Shown here piece by piece: positions 54,546 through 62,834 of a DNA stretch of 64,000 bases. The position numbers were made by a program, and so were the translations under genes. The notes beneath the pieces were generated by a model. That model was not told the DNA's origin. It saw only the letters and a program-made list of their open reading frames with translations, and made no database searches. The DNA is from Pseudooceanicola marinus (GTDB taxonomy: Bacteria > Pseudomonadota > Alphaproteobacteria > Rhodobacterales > Rhodobacteraceae): NCBI RefSeq assembly GCF_020177265.1, contig NZ_JAIVMC010000004.1:62001-126000 (forward strand), given 5' to 3'. Position 1 is the first letter of the stretch, and every line of letters starts with the position of its first letter.

Positions 54546-54889
54546 TGTGCGCGCTCTGCGGTATCCTGGGGGGCGATGACCACTGGTCGGACGCCGTGCC
54601 GCGCGCGGGTGTCTATACCCGCCGCGACGGTCCCCAGGCGCGGCGGGCCGAGGCGGCGCGGCGCGCCAAGGTGCTGAACGCCGTGCTGGCCTCGCGTGGG
54701 CTGAAATTCCGCGACTGGCAGGGGCAGTACATCCTTCAGACCCTGACCGGGCAGACGCAGGTGCTGTCCATGATCTCCCACGTCTGGGCCGAGGGCGGGC
54801 GGATGACGGGCCGGCCGATGGATCCGCTGGACCCGGCCTGGCTGGCGCGGATCGAGGACGCCGTGCCTGACGAGGGCGGTGCCGCATGA
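54545..54889 (+). CDS. Small CxxC protein between imidase and CobW genes
   Basis: A 114-residue protein beginning [14 protein letters not shown], so a CxxC pair is at residues 2 and 5. The rest is helical and basic (RAEAARRAKVLNAVLASRG, then FRDWQGQYILQTLTGQTQVL and VWAEGGRMTGRP). I recognise no named family. It overlaps the upstream gene by 1 base and the downstream gene by 4 bases, so it is locked in translation with both. The CxxC and the partners suggest metal handling or a role in activating the imidase; this is inference. Confidence 0.75.
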   Translation: MCALCGILGGDDHWSDAVPRAGVYTRRDGPQARRAEAARRAKVLNAVLASRGLKFRDWQGQYILQTLTGQTQVLSMISHVWAEGGRMTGRPMDPLDPAWLARIEDAVPDEGGAA

Positions 54890-55881
54890 TCCCCGTCACC
54901 GTGCTGACCGGCCAGTTGGGCGCGGGCAAGACGACCCTGCTGCAACGGCTGCTCACCAGCCCGCAGATGGCGGGCACCGCCGTGCTGGTCAACGAATTCG
55001 GCGAGATCGGCCTGGACCATGAGCTGCTGACCCCGCTGGAGGGGGAGGTGACGCTGCTGCGGTCCGGCTGCATCTGCTGCACCGTGCGCGATGACATTGC
55101 GGGCGCCATCCGAGACCTGATCGACCGCGCCGCGCGAGGGCAGATCCCGCCGCTGACGCGCGTGATGATCGAGACGACGGGCCTGGCCGATCCCTTCCCC
55201 GTGCTGTCCACCCTGTCGGCCGATCCGGTGCTGCGCAGCCATGTCGCGCCGGGCGGCGTCATCACCGTGGTCGATGCGATCAACGGGCCCGATGCCCTGG
55301 CCGAGGCGGGCGGCATGGCGCGGCGCCAGGTGGCCGCCGCCGACGTGATCGCCCTGGCCAAGCGGGACCTGTCGGTGCCCGCCCAGACGCAGGGCACGCT
55401 TGACCAGTTGCACCGGCTGAACCCGGTGGCACAGCTGACCTTCGCCGATGCGCCGCTGTCGCGCCTGCTGCCGCAGGGGCCGCGCGACTGGCCGGAGGCG
55501 CCGGAGACGCCGGCGGTTGCGGCCCCCGGCAGCGGCCACGGCCACGCTGACCTGGACGGTATCCGCACCCTGACCATCACCCGGCCCGGCGCGATCAACT
55601 GGACGGCCTTCGGTCTGTGGCTGACCGCGCTGCTGGACAGCCACGGCGACCGCATCCACCGCGTGAAGGGCGTGCTGGAGGTCGATCCGGGCGGCCCGCC
55701 GGTGCTGATCAACGCCGTGGGCTGGCTGGTGCATCCGCCGCAGCACCTGACGCGCTGGCCCGAAGGGGTGCCCCATACACGGCTCGTCTTCATCTTCGAG
55801 GATCTGGAGCCGGAGCGGATCCGACGATCGTTTGAGGCCTTCGACCGGCTGGGCCATGCCGTCGCGCCGCTTCCGGGCTGA
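54886..55881 (+). CDS. CobW/COG0523 G3E-family GTPase metallochaperone
   Basis: A 331-residue P-loop GTPase. Walker A is GQLGAGKT (9-16). The metal-binding CxCC motif is GCICC (Cys62, Cys64, Cys65). A histidine stretch GSGHGHAD lies near residue 218, and a C-terminal CobW domain covers about 225-331 (KGVLEVDPGGPPVLINAVG). G3E proteins deliver metal to specific enzymes (Zn, Co, Ni). Adjacent genes encode metal-dependent hydrolases, a likely client relationship. It overlaps the CxxC gene by 4 bases (ATGA). Confidence 0.92.
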   Translation: MIPVTVLTGQLGAGKTTLLQRLLTSPQMAGTAVLVNEFGEIGLDHELLTPLEGEVTLLRSGCICCTVRDDIAGAIRDLIDRAARGQIPPLTRVMIETTGLADPFPVLSTLSADPVLRSHVAPGGVITVVDAINGPDALAEAGGMARRQVAAADVIALAKRDLSVPAQTQGTLDQLHRLNPVAQLTFADAPLSRLLPQGPRDWPEAPETPAVAAPGSGHGHADLDGIRTLTITRPGAINWTAFGLWLTALLDSHGDRIHRVKGVLEVDPGGPPVLINAVGWLVHPPQHLTRWPEGVPHTRLVFIFEDLEPERIRRSFEAFDRLGHAVAPLPG

Positions 55882-56161
55882 GTCGCCGGCGCAGGTGCGC
55901 CTGGGCGAATTGCCTGTCCGTGCCGCAGGACTTGCCCCTGCGTGCGCCCGCTTGGCCCAGTTTGTGGCGCCAGCAGCCGCGCGGGCGCCTCCCCGGTGCC
56001 GCCTGGCCCCTGAAATCGCCCGAAACTGACCATTCTTCCGGCAGATCGCCAGTCTGACCCCGGGTCATACCGCGCCTCGTCTTGCACGCAGGGCCATGCG
56101 CTTCGCAGGATCATCCCATCCGGTACACCCCCGTACCGGCCCCATGCAGACGGAGAGGGTG
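55882..56161. other. Gap upstream of the AraC-type regulator
   Basis: 280 bases without a gene. The only clear structure is the inverted repeat at 56120-56139. The rest is GC-rich and contains no recognisable promoter. Confidence 0.5.
56120..56139. promoter_or_regulatory. Inverted repeat before the AraC-type gene
   Basis: CCGGTAC-accccc-GTACCGG, perfect 7-base arms (56120-56126 and 56133-56139), ending 22 bases before the chosen start. It could be an autoregulatory operator, though AraC proteins usually bind direct repeats. Confidence 0.4.
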
Positions 56162-57127
56162 ATGCAGACAGAGGCAAGCGGCTGGCAGAGGTTTTCGACC
56201 ACCTCGATCCCGCGCGGCGAACGGCTGGCCTTCTGGCAGGAGTCGGCGAATGAGCTGTTCCCCTCGACCATCGTCACCGGGTCGCCGGAAGAGGATTTCT
56301 TCGGCTCCGTCTCCTGGATGCAGTTCGGCGAGGTGGTGCTGGCCGATTTCGTCTCCACCGCGATGGAGGTCAGCCGCGCCGAGGAGCATATCGCGCGCAA
56401 CGACGCCTGGTACGAGGTCTGCCTTCAGGTCGAAGGCGATTGCGAGCTGACCCAGGGCGGCCGCACCGTCACCGTGCGCCCGCGTGAGATGGTGCTTTAC
56501 GACAGCCAGCAACCCTATCGCATGGTCTTCAAGGGGCCCTACCGGCAGATCGCGCTGAAACTGCCGCGCCGGTTGCTGCAGGATCGGGTGCCCTGCCTGG
56601 ATACGCTGATCGTGCGACAGATCTCGGGCCAGTCCCTGCCGGGGCGGTTCCTGTTCGATTTCATCATCACCATGTGCGAGGTGAAGGGCGAAAGCGCGCG
56701 CGACAGCCTGATCTCGCGGCTGGAAAGCCATGTGGTCGACCTGCTGGCCACCGCCCTGTCGGAGATCGCCCAGGATCAGCCCCTCTCGGCCAACCGCCAG
56801 GCGCAGCTGGCCCGGGTGAAGGCGCATATCCTGGCCCATCTGGACGAACCGAGCCTGTGTCCTGCGGAGATTGCCCGGTCGCAATCCATCTCCCTGCGGT
56901 CCCTCTACGAGCTGTTCGAGGGCGAGGACCTGCAGGTGTCGAAGTGGATCAAGGCGCAGCGACTGGAACGGATCCGCAAGGATCTGGGCGACAGCCTGCT
57001 GTCCTCCTGGCCGATCACCACCATCGCCCTGCGCCGGGGCTTCAAGGATTTCTCCCACTTCTCCCGCGCCTTCCGGGCGCAATACGGGATCTCGCCGCGC
57101 GCCTATCGCAAGTCGCGGCTCAGCTAA
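56162..57127 (+). CDS. AraC-family transcriptional regulator
   Basis: A 321-residue regulator with an N-terminal AraC_binding_2-type sensor domain (about 30-200, with WYEVCLQVEGDCELTQGG and MVLYDSQQPY) and a C-terminal double helix-turn-helix (about 220-321, with ITTIALRRGFKDFSHFSRAF and QYGISPRAYRKS). ATG 56162 is chosen because of the GGAGAGGG ribosome-binding site; 56144 and 56096 are in frame but lack one. It lies directly before the deaminase-aminotransferase-dehydrogenase genes in the same orientation and is their likely activator. Confidence 0.92.
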   Translation: MQTEASGWQRFSTTSIPRGERLAFWQESANELFPSTIVTGSPEEDFFGSVSWMQFGEVVLADFVSTAMEVSRAEEHIARNDAWYEVCLQVEGDCELTQGGRTVTVRPREMVLYDSQQPYRMVFKGPYRQIALKLPRRLLQDRVPCLDTLIVRQISGQSLPGRFLFDFIITMCEVKGESARDSLISRLESHVVDLLATALSEIAQDQPLSANRQAQLARVKAHILAHLDEPSLCPAEIARSQSISLRSLYELFEGEDLQVSKWIKAQRLERIRKDLGDSLLSSWPITTIALRRGFKDFSHFSRAFRAQYGISPRAYRKSRLS

Positions 57128-57143
57128 CTTTCAGGAATTCGCA

Positions 57144-58487
57144 ATGCGTCTTTGGATCAGGAACCCGCTGGCCATCATGGCCGAGGGGGCAGGGGGCGGC
57201 CTTGTCGTCGAGGATGGCCGGATCGTCGAACTTGTGGCGGCGGGGCGTCAGCCCGCGCAGCCGGTGGACGAGGTGCAGGATGCCTCCGCCCATGTCGTCA
57301 TCCCGGGGCTGGTGAACACCCACCACCATTTCTTCCAGACGCTGACGCGGGCGCATCCGCAGGCGATCAACAAGGAGCTGTTCCCCTGGCTGAAGACGCT
57401 CTACCCGCTGTGGGGCGCGCATCTGAACCGCGACACCTTCCGCCTGGGCGTGCGGCTGGCGCTGGTCGAACTGTTGATGTCGGGCTGCACCACGGCCTCC
57501 GATCACCTGTTCGTCTTCGCCGATGACATGGCGGACGCGGTGGACATCGAGGCGGAGGAGGCGCGCGCCCTTGGCATGCGGATCGGGCTGACCCGCGGGG
57601 CGCTGAACATGGGCACCAAGTCCGGCGGCATCGCGGATGAACGGCTGATCCAGGACTACGACACCATGCTGGCCGACTGCGAGAGGGTCCTGGGCCGTTA
57701 CCACGACCGCAGCGAGGGCAGCATGTCCACCGTGGCCCTTGCCCCCTGTGCGCCCTTCAACGTGACCCGCGACATGATGGTCGACACCGCCGAGATGGCG
57801 GAGAAACACGATTGCCGCCTGCACACGCACCTGGGCGAAACCCATGACGAGGATGAGTTCTGTCTGGCGAAATACGGCATGCGCCCGCTGGACTACCTCG
57901 AAGACACCGGATGGATGTCGTCGCGCGTCTGGTTGGCGCACGGGATCCATTTCAATGACGAGGAGATCGCCCGCATCGGCAAATGCGGCATGGGCGTCTG
58001 TCATTGCCCGACGTCCAACATGGTGCTGGCCTCGGGCCAGTGCCGCACGAAGGAACTGGAGGCGGCGGGCGCCGTCATCGGGCTGGGCGTCGATGGCTCG
58101 GCCTCCAACGACAACTCCAACCTGATGGAAACGGTGCGCCACGCGCTGATGCTGGGACGGCTGACCTATGGCTCTGCGGCGGTGACGCATCTGGATGCGC
58201 TTGGCTGGGCCACCGAAGGGTCGGCAAAATTGCTGGGGCGCGACGACATCGGGGTGATTGCGCCGGGCAAACAGGCGGACCTGGCGATGTACACGCTGGA
58301 CGAGCTGCGCTTTTCCGGCGCGGGCGATCCGCTGGCCGCATTGGTCCTGTGCGGCGCGCACCGGGCCGACCGGGTGATGGTCGCGGGGCAGTGGCGCGTG
58401 GTCGATGGCCTGCCCCTGGGCGTCGATCTGGAGGCGCTGCGCCGCGATCACGGGGCCGCTGCCGCGCGGTTCCTGCAGGCGGTGTGA
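57144..58487 (+). CDS. 8-oxoguanine deaminase-like amidohydrolase (AtzB/TrzA group)
   Basis: A 447-residue amidohydrolase-superfamily enzyme. The HxH metal motif is His60 and His62 in LVNTHHHFFQTLTRA. HTHLGETHDEDEF, VWLAHGIHF and the aspartate of GLGVDGSASND complete the metal site. The motif set agrees best, from memory, with 8-oxoguanine deaminases, which release ammonia from 8-oxoguanine to give urate. Related enzymes act on guanine, cytosine or triazines. ATG 57144 follows CAGGAATT. It is preceded by the AraC-type gene and followed by an aminotransferase after 165 bases. Confidence 0.8.
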   Translation: MRLWIRNPLAIMAEGAGGGLVVEDGRIVELVAAGRQPAQPVDEVQDASAHVVIPGLVNTHHHFFQTLTRAHPQAINKELFPWLKTLYPLWGAHLNRDTFRLGVRLALVELLMSGCTTASDHLFVFADDMADAVDIEAEEARALGMRIGLTRGALNMGTKSGGIADERLIQDYDTMLADCERVLGRYHDRSEGSMSTVALAPCAPFNVTRDMMVDTAEMAEKHDCRLHTHLGETHDEDEFCLAKYGMRPLDYLEDTGWMSSRVWLAHGIHFNDEEIARIGKCGMGVCHCPTSNMVLASGQCRTKELEAAGAVIGLGVDGSASNDNSNLMETVRHALMLGRLTYGSAAVTHLDALGWATEGSAKLLGRDDIGVIAPGKQADLAMYTLDELRFSGAGDPLAALVLCGAHRADRVMVAGQWRVVDGLPLGVDLEALRRDHGAAAARFLQAV

Positions 58488-58652
58488 TCCGCCCGGCGTG
58501 GCCTTGGAACTCGGGCCACAAAGATGTGCACCGGGGACCATGTTTTGCCGCGCCGCGACGCCAGAGGCCGCGATGGCCCGGCGGCGCGCCCCGTCCGATA
58601 CTACCCGTGGCGGCCCCATGGGATGGTCGCGACAGATAGGAAAGAACGCCCC

Positions 58653-60032
58653 ATGGTCTATCGACAGTTGGAGACCCGGCAATGGCAGGACCTGGACGAG
58701 GCGCATTACCTGCACCCGTTCACCGATCACAAGGCGCTGCGATCCAGCCATTCCCGCGTCGCCGTGCGCGGCGAAGGCGTCTATGTCTGGGACACCGAAG
58801 GGGACCGGATCATCGACGGGTTGTCGGGCCTGGGCTGCGTCACCATCGGCTATGGCCGCAAGGAGCTGGTCGAAGCCGCAACGGCGCAGATGACCGACCT
58901 CAGCTTCTGCCAGTCCTTCTTCAACACCTCGCACCCCGCCGCCATCCGACTGGCCGAGAAGCTGGTGCAGATCACGCCCGAGGGGCTGAACCACGTCTTC
59001 TTCCAGTGCTCGGGGTCGGAGGCGAACGAGACCGCCGTGCGCGCCATCCGCCGCTACTGGAAGCTGAAGGGCCAGCCGGACAAGCGGATGATCATCGCCC
59101 GGGAAAAGGCCTATCACGGGTCCACCCAGGTGGCCGCCTCGCTGTCGGGCCTGCCCGACATGCACGAGGCCGGGGGCGATCTGCCGCTGGATTTCATCAC
59201 CCATGTCGGCACGCCTTACGCCTACCGCAACAAGCCCGAAGGCATGTCGGACGAGGATTTCGGCGAGCTGGCCGCCAGTTGGCTTGAGGACAAGATCCTG
59301 GAACTTGGGCCTGAGAACGTCGCCGCCTTCTACGCCGAACCGGCGCAATCTGCTGGCGGCTCGATCTGCCCGCCGATGACCTACTGGCCCGCGATCCAGA
59401 AGATCTGCCGCAAGTACGACGTGCTGCTGGCCGTGGACGAGGTGGTCATGGGCTTTGGCCGCACCGGCAAGTGGTTCGGCAGCTTCTACTACGGCATCCA
59501 GCCGGACTTCATGCAGCTGGGGAAGGGTCTGACCTCGGGCTACCTGCCGCTGTCGGCTTGCCTGATGTCGGACCGCGTGGCCGATGTGCTGATCGAGGAC
59601 GGGGGCGAATGGGCGCATGGCTATACCTACTCGGGCCATCCGTCCTGCTGCGCCGTGGCCCTGGCCAATATCGAGGTGTTGCAAAGCGAGGGCATCGTCG
59701 AACGCGCCGAGGCGGAACTGGTGCCGCATTTCGAGGCCAAGCTGGCTGAGTTCGTGGATCATCCGCTGGTCGGCAATGTCCGCTCCGTCGGGCTGATGGC
59801 GGGGATCGAACTGGTCGCAAACAAGGCAACCGGCGAGGCGTTTCCCTTTGAACAGCGCGTCGGCAATCAATGTTCGGTCGAGGCGTTGAAACTGGGTCTG
59901 GCCTTCCGCGACAACGGTGACACCATGGCGCTGATGCCGCCGCTGGTGATGACCATCGCCGAGATGGACGAGATGTTCGCCATCGCTCGCCAGGCCATCG
60001 ACGCCACGGCCAAGAAACTGGGGATCATGTGA
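58653..60032 (+). CDS. Class III (omega) PLP aminotransferase
   Basis: A 459-residue enzyme. The PLP lysine is in MQLGKGLTSGYLPLS. LLAVDEVVMGFGRTGKWFGS carries the family Asp, and QCSGSEANETAVRAIRRYW is the phosphate-binding region. These enzymes transfer amino groups from omega-amino acids, diamines or amines to pyruvate or 2-oxoglutarate. The immediately following aldehyde dehydrogenase is the standard partner that oxidises the semialdehyde. ATG 58653 is preceded by AGGAAAG. The frame upstream of it is not conserved. Confidence 0.9.
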   Translation: MVYRQLETRQWQDLDEAHYLHPFTDHKALRSSHSRVAVRGEGVYVWDTEGDRIIDGLSGLGCVTIGYGRKELVEAATAQMTDLSFCQSFFNTSHPAAIRLAEKLVQITPEGLNHVFFQCSGSEANETAVRAIRRYWKLKGQPDKRMIIAREKAYHGSTQVAASLSGLPDMHEAGGDLPLDFITHVGTPYAYRNKPEGMSDEDFGELAASWLEDKILELGPENVAAFYAEPAQSAGGSICPPMTYWPAIQKICRKYDVLLAVDEVVMGFGRTGKWFGSFYYGIQPDFMQLGKGLTSGYLPLSACLMSDRVADVLIEDGGEWAHGYTYSGHPSCCAVALANIEVLQSEGIVERAEAELVPHFEAKLAEFVDHPLVGNVRSVGLMAGIELVANKATGEAFPFEQRVGNQCSVEALKLGLAFRDNGDTMALMPPLVMTIAEMDEMFAIARQAIDATAKKLGIM

Positions 60033-61475
60033 ATGACCCATTGGGGTGAGTTCTATATCGGCGGTGTCTGGGTGGCGCCCCTGTCCGACACGACCGGACC
60101 CGTGGTGAACCCCGCCACGGGCGAGGAGATCGCCCGGGTGGCCTGGGGGACGGCGGCGGATGTCGACCGCGCCGTTGCCGCCGCCCGTGCCGCCTTCCCG
60201 GCCTGGGCCGCCACCCCGGTGGCCGAACGCGTGGCCCTGCTGCGCCGCATCGCGGATGTCTTCAAGGCCCGCAAGGCGGAGCTGGAACAGGCGGTCACCG
60301 CCGAGATGGGCTCCCCCGCCGATCTGTCGGACTGGATGCAGACCGACAGCTCCGTCATCTATTTCAACCAGGCCGCCGATACCGCCGAGGGCTTCGCCTT
60401 CGAACAGCCCCATGGCACCACCCGGCTGCGCTATGAACCCATCGGGGTGGCCGGGCTGATCACGCCCTGGAACTGGCCGCTGAACCAGATCGTGACCAAG
60501 CTGGGCCCGGCGCTGGCCGCCGGCTGTACGGTGGTGCTGAAACCCTCGGAAATCTCGCCGCTGTCGGCGCTGATCCTGGCCGAGGTGCTGGCCGAGGCGG
60601 GCGTGCCTGCGGGCGTCTTCAACCTGGTCAACGGATCGGGGCCGGAGGTCGGCGCGGCCATCGCCGCCCATCCCGGCGTCGACATGGTGTCCTTCACCGG
60701 CTCCACCCGCGCGGGTGTGGAGATTGCCCGCACCGCCGCCCCCACGGTGAAGCGGGTACATCAGGAGCTGGGCGGCAAATCCGCCAATATCGTCCTGCCC
60801 GATGCCGATCTCGACCTGGCGCTGGTCGACGGAGTGGGGCGCATCTTCATCAACTCCGGTCAAAGCTGCATCGCGCCTTCGCGCATGCTGATCCCCCGCG
60901 AAAGGCAGGAAGAGATCGAGGCGCGGCTGCTGGCCGAGGTCGCCAAGGTCCGAATTGGCGATCCCACCGACCGCACCACCACCATGGGCCCCGTCGCCAA
61001 TGCCGCGCAGTGGGACCGGGTGCAGGGCTTCATCGCCCGGGGCATCGAGGAGGGCGCGCGCCTGCTGTGCGGCGGGCCAGGCCTGCCCGAGGGCGTCAAC
61101 CGCGGCTTCTACGTGCGGCCCACGATCTTTGCCGATGTGACCAATGACATGACCATCGCCCGGCAGGAAATCTTCGGCCCCGTGCTGTCGGTGCTGACCT
61201 ACGACAGCCTGGACGAGGCGGTGCAGATCGCCAACGACAGTGACTACGGGCTGGCCGGCTACGTCTATGGCCGCGACCTGGACCGGGCCGAGGCCGTGGC
61301 GCGCCGCATTCGCGCGGGTCGCATCTTCATCAACAACCCGCCCTTTGACTTCTCCGCCCCCTTCGGCGGCTACAAGCAGTCCGGCAACGGGCGGGAGCTG
61401 GGGGTCTTCGGGCTGACCGACTTCCTGGAGGTCAAGGCCATGCTGGGCCACCGCAACGGCGAGGAGAGCCAATGA
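60033..61475 (+). CDS. Aldehyde dehydrogenase, partner of the class III aminotransferase
   Basis: A 480-residue ALDH. Nucleophile cysteine is in [12 protein letters not shown], general base glutamate in [10 protein letters not shown], and the cofactor segments ITPWNWP and [10 protein letters not shown] are intact. Its ATG follows the aminotransferase stop directly (zero gap), and its stop overlaps the ABC ATPase gene (ATGA). It would oxidise the semialdehyde produced by the aminotransferase. Sequence motifs are very close to the aldehyde dehydrogenase at 16040-17485, so the two are probable paralogues. Confidence 0.93.
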   Translation: MTHWGEFYIGGVWVAPLSDTTGPVVNPATGEEIARVAWGTAADVDRAVAAARAAFPAWAATPVAERVALLRRIADVFKARKAELEQAVTAEMGSPADLSDWMQTDSSVIYFNQAADTAEGFAFEQPHGTTRLRYEPIGVAGLITPWNWPLNQIVTKLGPALAAGCTVVLKPSEISPLSALILAEVLAEAGVPAGVFNLVNGSGPEVGAAIAAHPGVDMVSFTGSTRAGVEIARTAAPTVKRVHQELGGKSANIVLPDADLDLALVDGVGRIFINSGQSCIAPSRMLIPRERQEEIEARLLAEVAKVRIGDPTDRTTTMGPVANAAQWDRVQGFIARGIEEGARLLCGGPGLPEGVNRGFYVRPTIFADVTNDMTIARQEIFGPVLSVLTYDSLDEAVQIANDSDYGLAGYVYGRDLDRAEAVARRIRAGRIFINNPPFDFSAPFGGYKQSGNGRELGVFGLTDFLEVKAMLGHRNGEESQ

Positions 61476-62299
61476 ACATGAGCGTCCAGAGCCAGGGCCA
61501 GAGCAGCGCCGGGACGGCGGAACCGCCCGTCGACATCCTGGTCGATCACGCGGGCAAGACCTTCGTCACCCGCAAGGCGCAGATCGAGGCGCTGGCCGAC
61601 GTGTCGCTGAAGGTGCGGCGCGGGGCCTTCGTGGCGCTGATCGGGCCGTCGGGCTGTGGCAAGTCCACCCTGATGCGCATGGTCGCCGGGCTGGAAACGC
61701 CGACCGAGGGCGTCGTGCGCATTCGCGGCAACCAGCCGCAGCAATACCGCAACCAGGGCAAGCTGGGCATCGCCTTCCAGGATGCTGCGCTGATGCCCTG
61801 GCGGTCGGTCTATCGCAACGTGGCGCTGCCGCTGCAGGTGCTGAAACGCTCGGTCGCCGCCCATGACGCCAAGATCCGCGAGATGATCGACCTGGTAGGG
61901 CTGAAGGGCTACGAGGATCACCTGCCGGCGCAGCTGTCGGGGGGGATGCGCCAGCGGGTGGCCATCGCGCGCGCCCTGGTCACCGAGCCCGAGGTGCTGC
62001 TGATGGACGAACCCTTCGGCGCGCTGGACCAGATCCTGCGCCGGTCGATGAACATCGAGCTGCAACGCATCTGGAGCCAGCAGAAGGCCACCACCCTGTT
62101 GGTCACCCACGGCATCGACGAGGCGGTCTTCCTGGCCGACCAGATCGTCGTCATGCACGCCAAGCCGGGGCGCATCGCGGAAATCGTCGACGTGCCGTTC
62201 GAGCGGCCGCGCACCAAGGCGCTGTTCTCCGACCCGGCCTTCCACGCCATGTGCGAAGAGCTGATGGAGAAGCTGCACCCGGGCCATAAGGACGACTGA
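61472..62299 (+). CDS. ABC transporter ATPase, NitT/TauT (SsuB/TauB) type
   Basis: A 275-residue ATPase. Walker A is GPSGCGKST (58-66). The Q loop is [14 protein letters not shown], the signature motif is [15 protein letters not shown] and Walker B is [12 protein letters not shown]. The [13 protein letters not shown] stretch is typical of nitrate/taurine/sulfonate-type importers. ATGA overlap with the aldehyde dehydrogenase gene places it in the catabolic operon. The permease is on the opposite strand, 0.5 kb further on. No substrate-binding protein gene is visible in the window. Confidence 0.92.
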   Translation: MNMSVQSQGQSSAGTAEPPVDILVDHAGKTFVTRKAQIEALADVSLKVRRGAFVALIGPSGCGKSTLMRMVAGLETPTEGVVRIRGNQPQQYRNQGKLGIAFQDAALMPWRSVYRNVALPLQVLKRSVAAHDAKIREMIDLVGLKGYEDHLPAQLSGGMRQRVAIARALVTEPEVLLMDEPFGALDQILRRSMNIELQRIWSQQKATTLLVTHGIDEAVFLADQIVVMHAKPGRIAEIVDVPFERPRTKALFSDPAFHAMCEELMEKLHPGHKDD

Positions 62300-62351
62300 C
62301 CCACGGAGCTAGCCAGGTGCGGGCCGCATCCCGATGCCCGGACTAGCAAGG

Positions 62352-62389
62352 AACCGTCGCGCCCCTCGGGGCGTGGCGGTTTTGCTTTT
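62352..62389 (+). terminator. Terminator of the catabolic operon
   Basis: Long hairpin AACCGTCGCGCCCC / GGGGCGTGGCGGTT (two G-U pairs) starting at 62352, followed by TTTTGCTTTT up to 62389. It lies 53 bases after the ATPase stop and before the convergent VOC gene. Confidence 0.88.
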
Positions 62390-62402
62390 GGGGTAGCGGG
62401 CG

Positions 62403-62834
62403 TCAGCTGGCGGGGGCCATCCACTCCAGCTCGACGAAGGCGTCACCCGGCGTGCGGATGTAGCAGCAGCGCCCGCCGGGGAAGGCGATGACCTCTCCCA
62501 GAACCGTGGCGCCGGCGGTGCGGCAGGTGGTCAGCGTCGTCTCCAGATCGTCGACGTGGAAACAGACATGCCCCGCGCCGGGCCGCCAGGGCAGCGGATC
62601 TGCGGGGGGCGGGCCGTCCGGATGGGTGAAGGCGATCAGTTCCAGCACCAGATCCATCCCGGGCGCGCGCATCTGGGTGAAGGCGCACAGAAGCCCCGGG
62701 TGCCCCGCCATACGGGCGATGTCGGCGCCCATCTCCTCCTCGACGAAGTCGGGGGCGAAGCCGAAGGCAGCGCGGAAGAACTCCATGGCGGCGGGCAGGT
62801 CCGAGACGGTCATCGAGGCGTGGTGAAACCTCAT
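62403..62834 (-). CDS. VOC-family protein linked to the ABC permease
   Basis: A 143-residue VOC protein. RFHHASMTVSDLPAAMEFFRAAFGF starts the first module; GAGHVCFHVDDLETTL and a C-terminal DAFVELEWM give a His/Glu metal-ligand pattern typical of methylmalonyl-CoA epimerase, glyoxalase and dioxygenase relatives. Its start overlaps the permease stop by 4 bases (ATGA), so it is translated together with the transporter. The activity is unknown; an enzyme acting on the imported compound is a natural inference. Confidence 0.8.
   Translation of the reverse strand: MRFHHASMTVSDLPAAMEFFRAAFGFAPDFVEEEMGADIARMAGHPGLLCAFTQMRAPGMDLVLELIAFTHPDGPPPADPLPWRPGAGHVCFHVDDLETTLTTCRTAGATVLGEVIAFPGGRCCYIRTPGDAFVELEWMAPAS

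Noticed and set aside
52431-56177. A 1248-residue minus-strand open frame
   Set aside because: Only its last 322 residues are a real protein (asparaginase). The rest is antisense to the imidase, CxxC and CobW genes.
58509-58530. GTGGCC / GGCCAC hairpin after the deaminase gene
   Set aside because: Short stem without a T-run; not enough for a terminator call between genes that probably form one unit.
57120-61472. A 1450-residue minus-strand open frame opposite the deaminase, aminotransferase and dehydrogenase genes
   Set aside because: Antisense to three well-supported genes and low in sequence complexity; it reflects absence of stop codons in GC-rich DNA.
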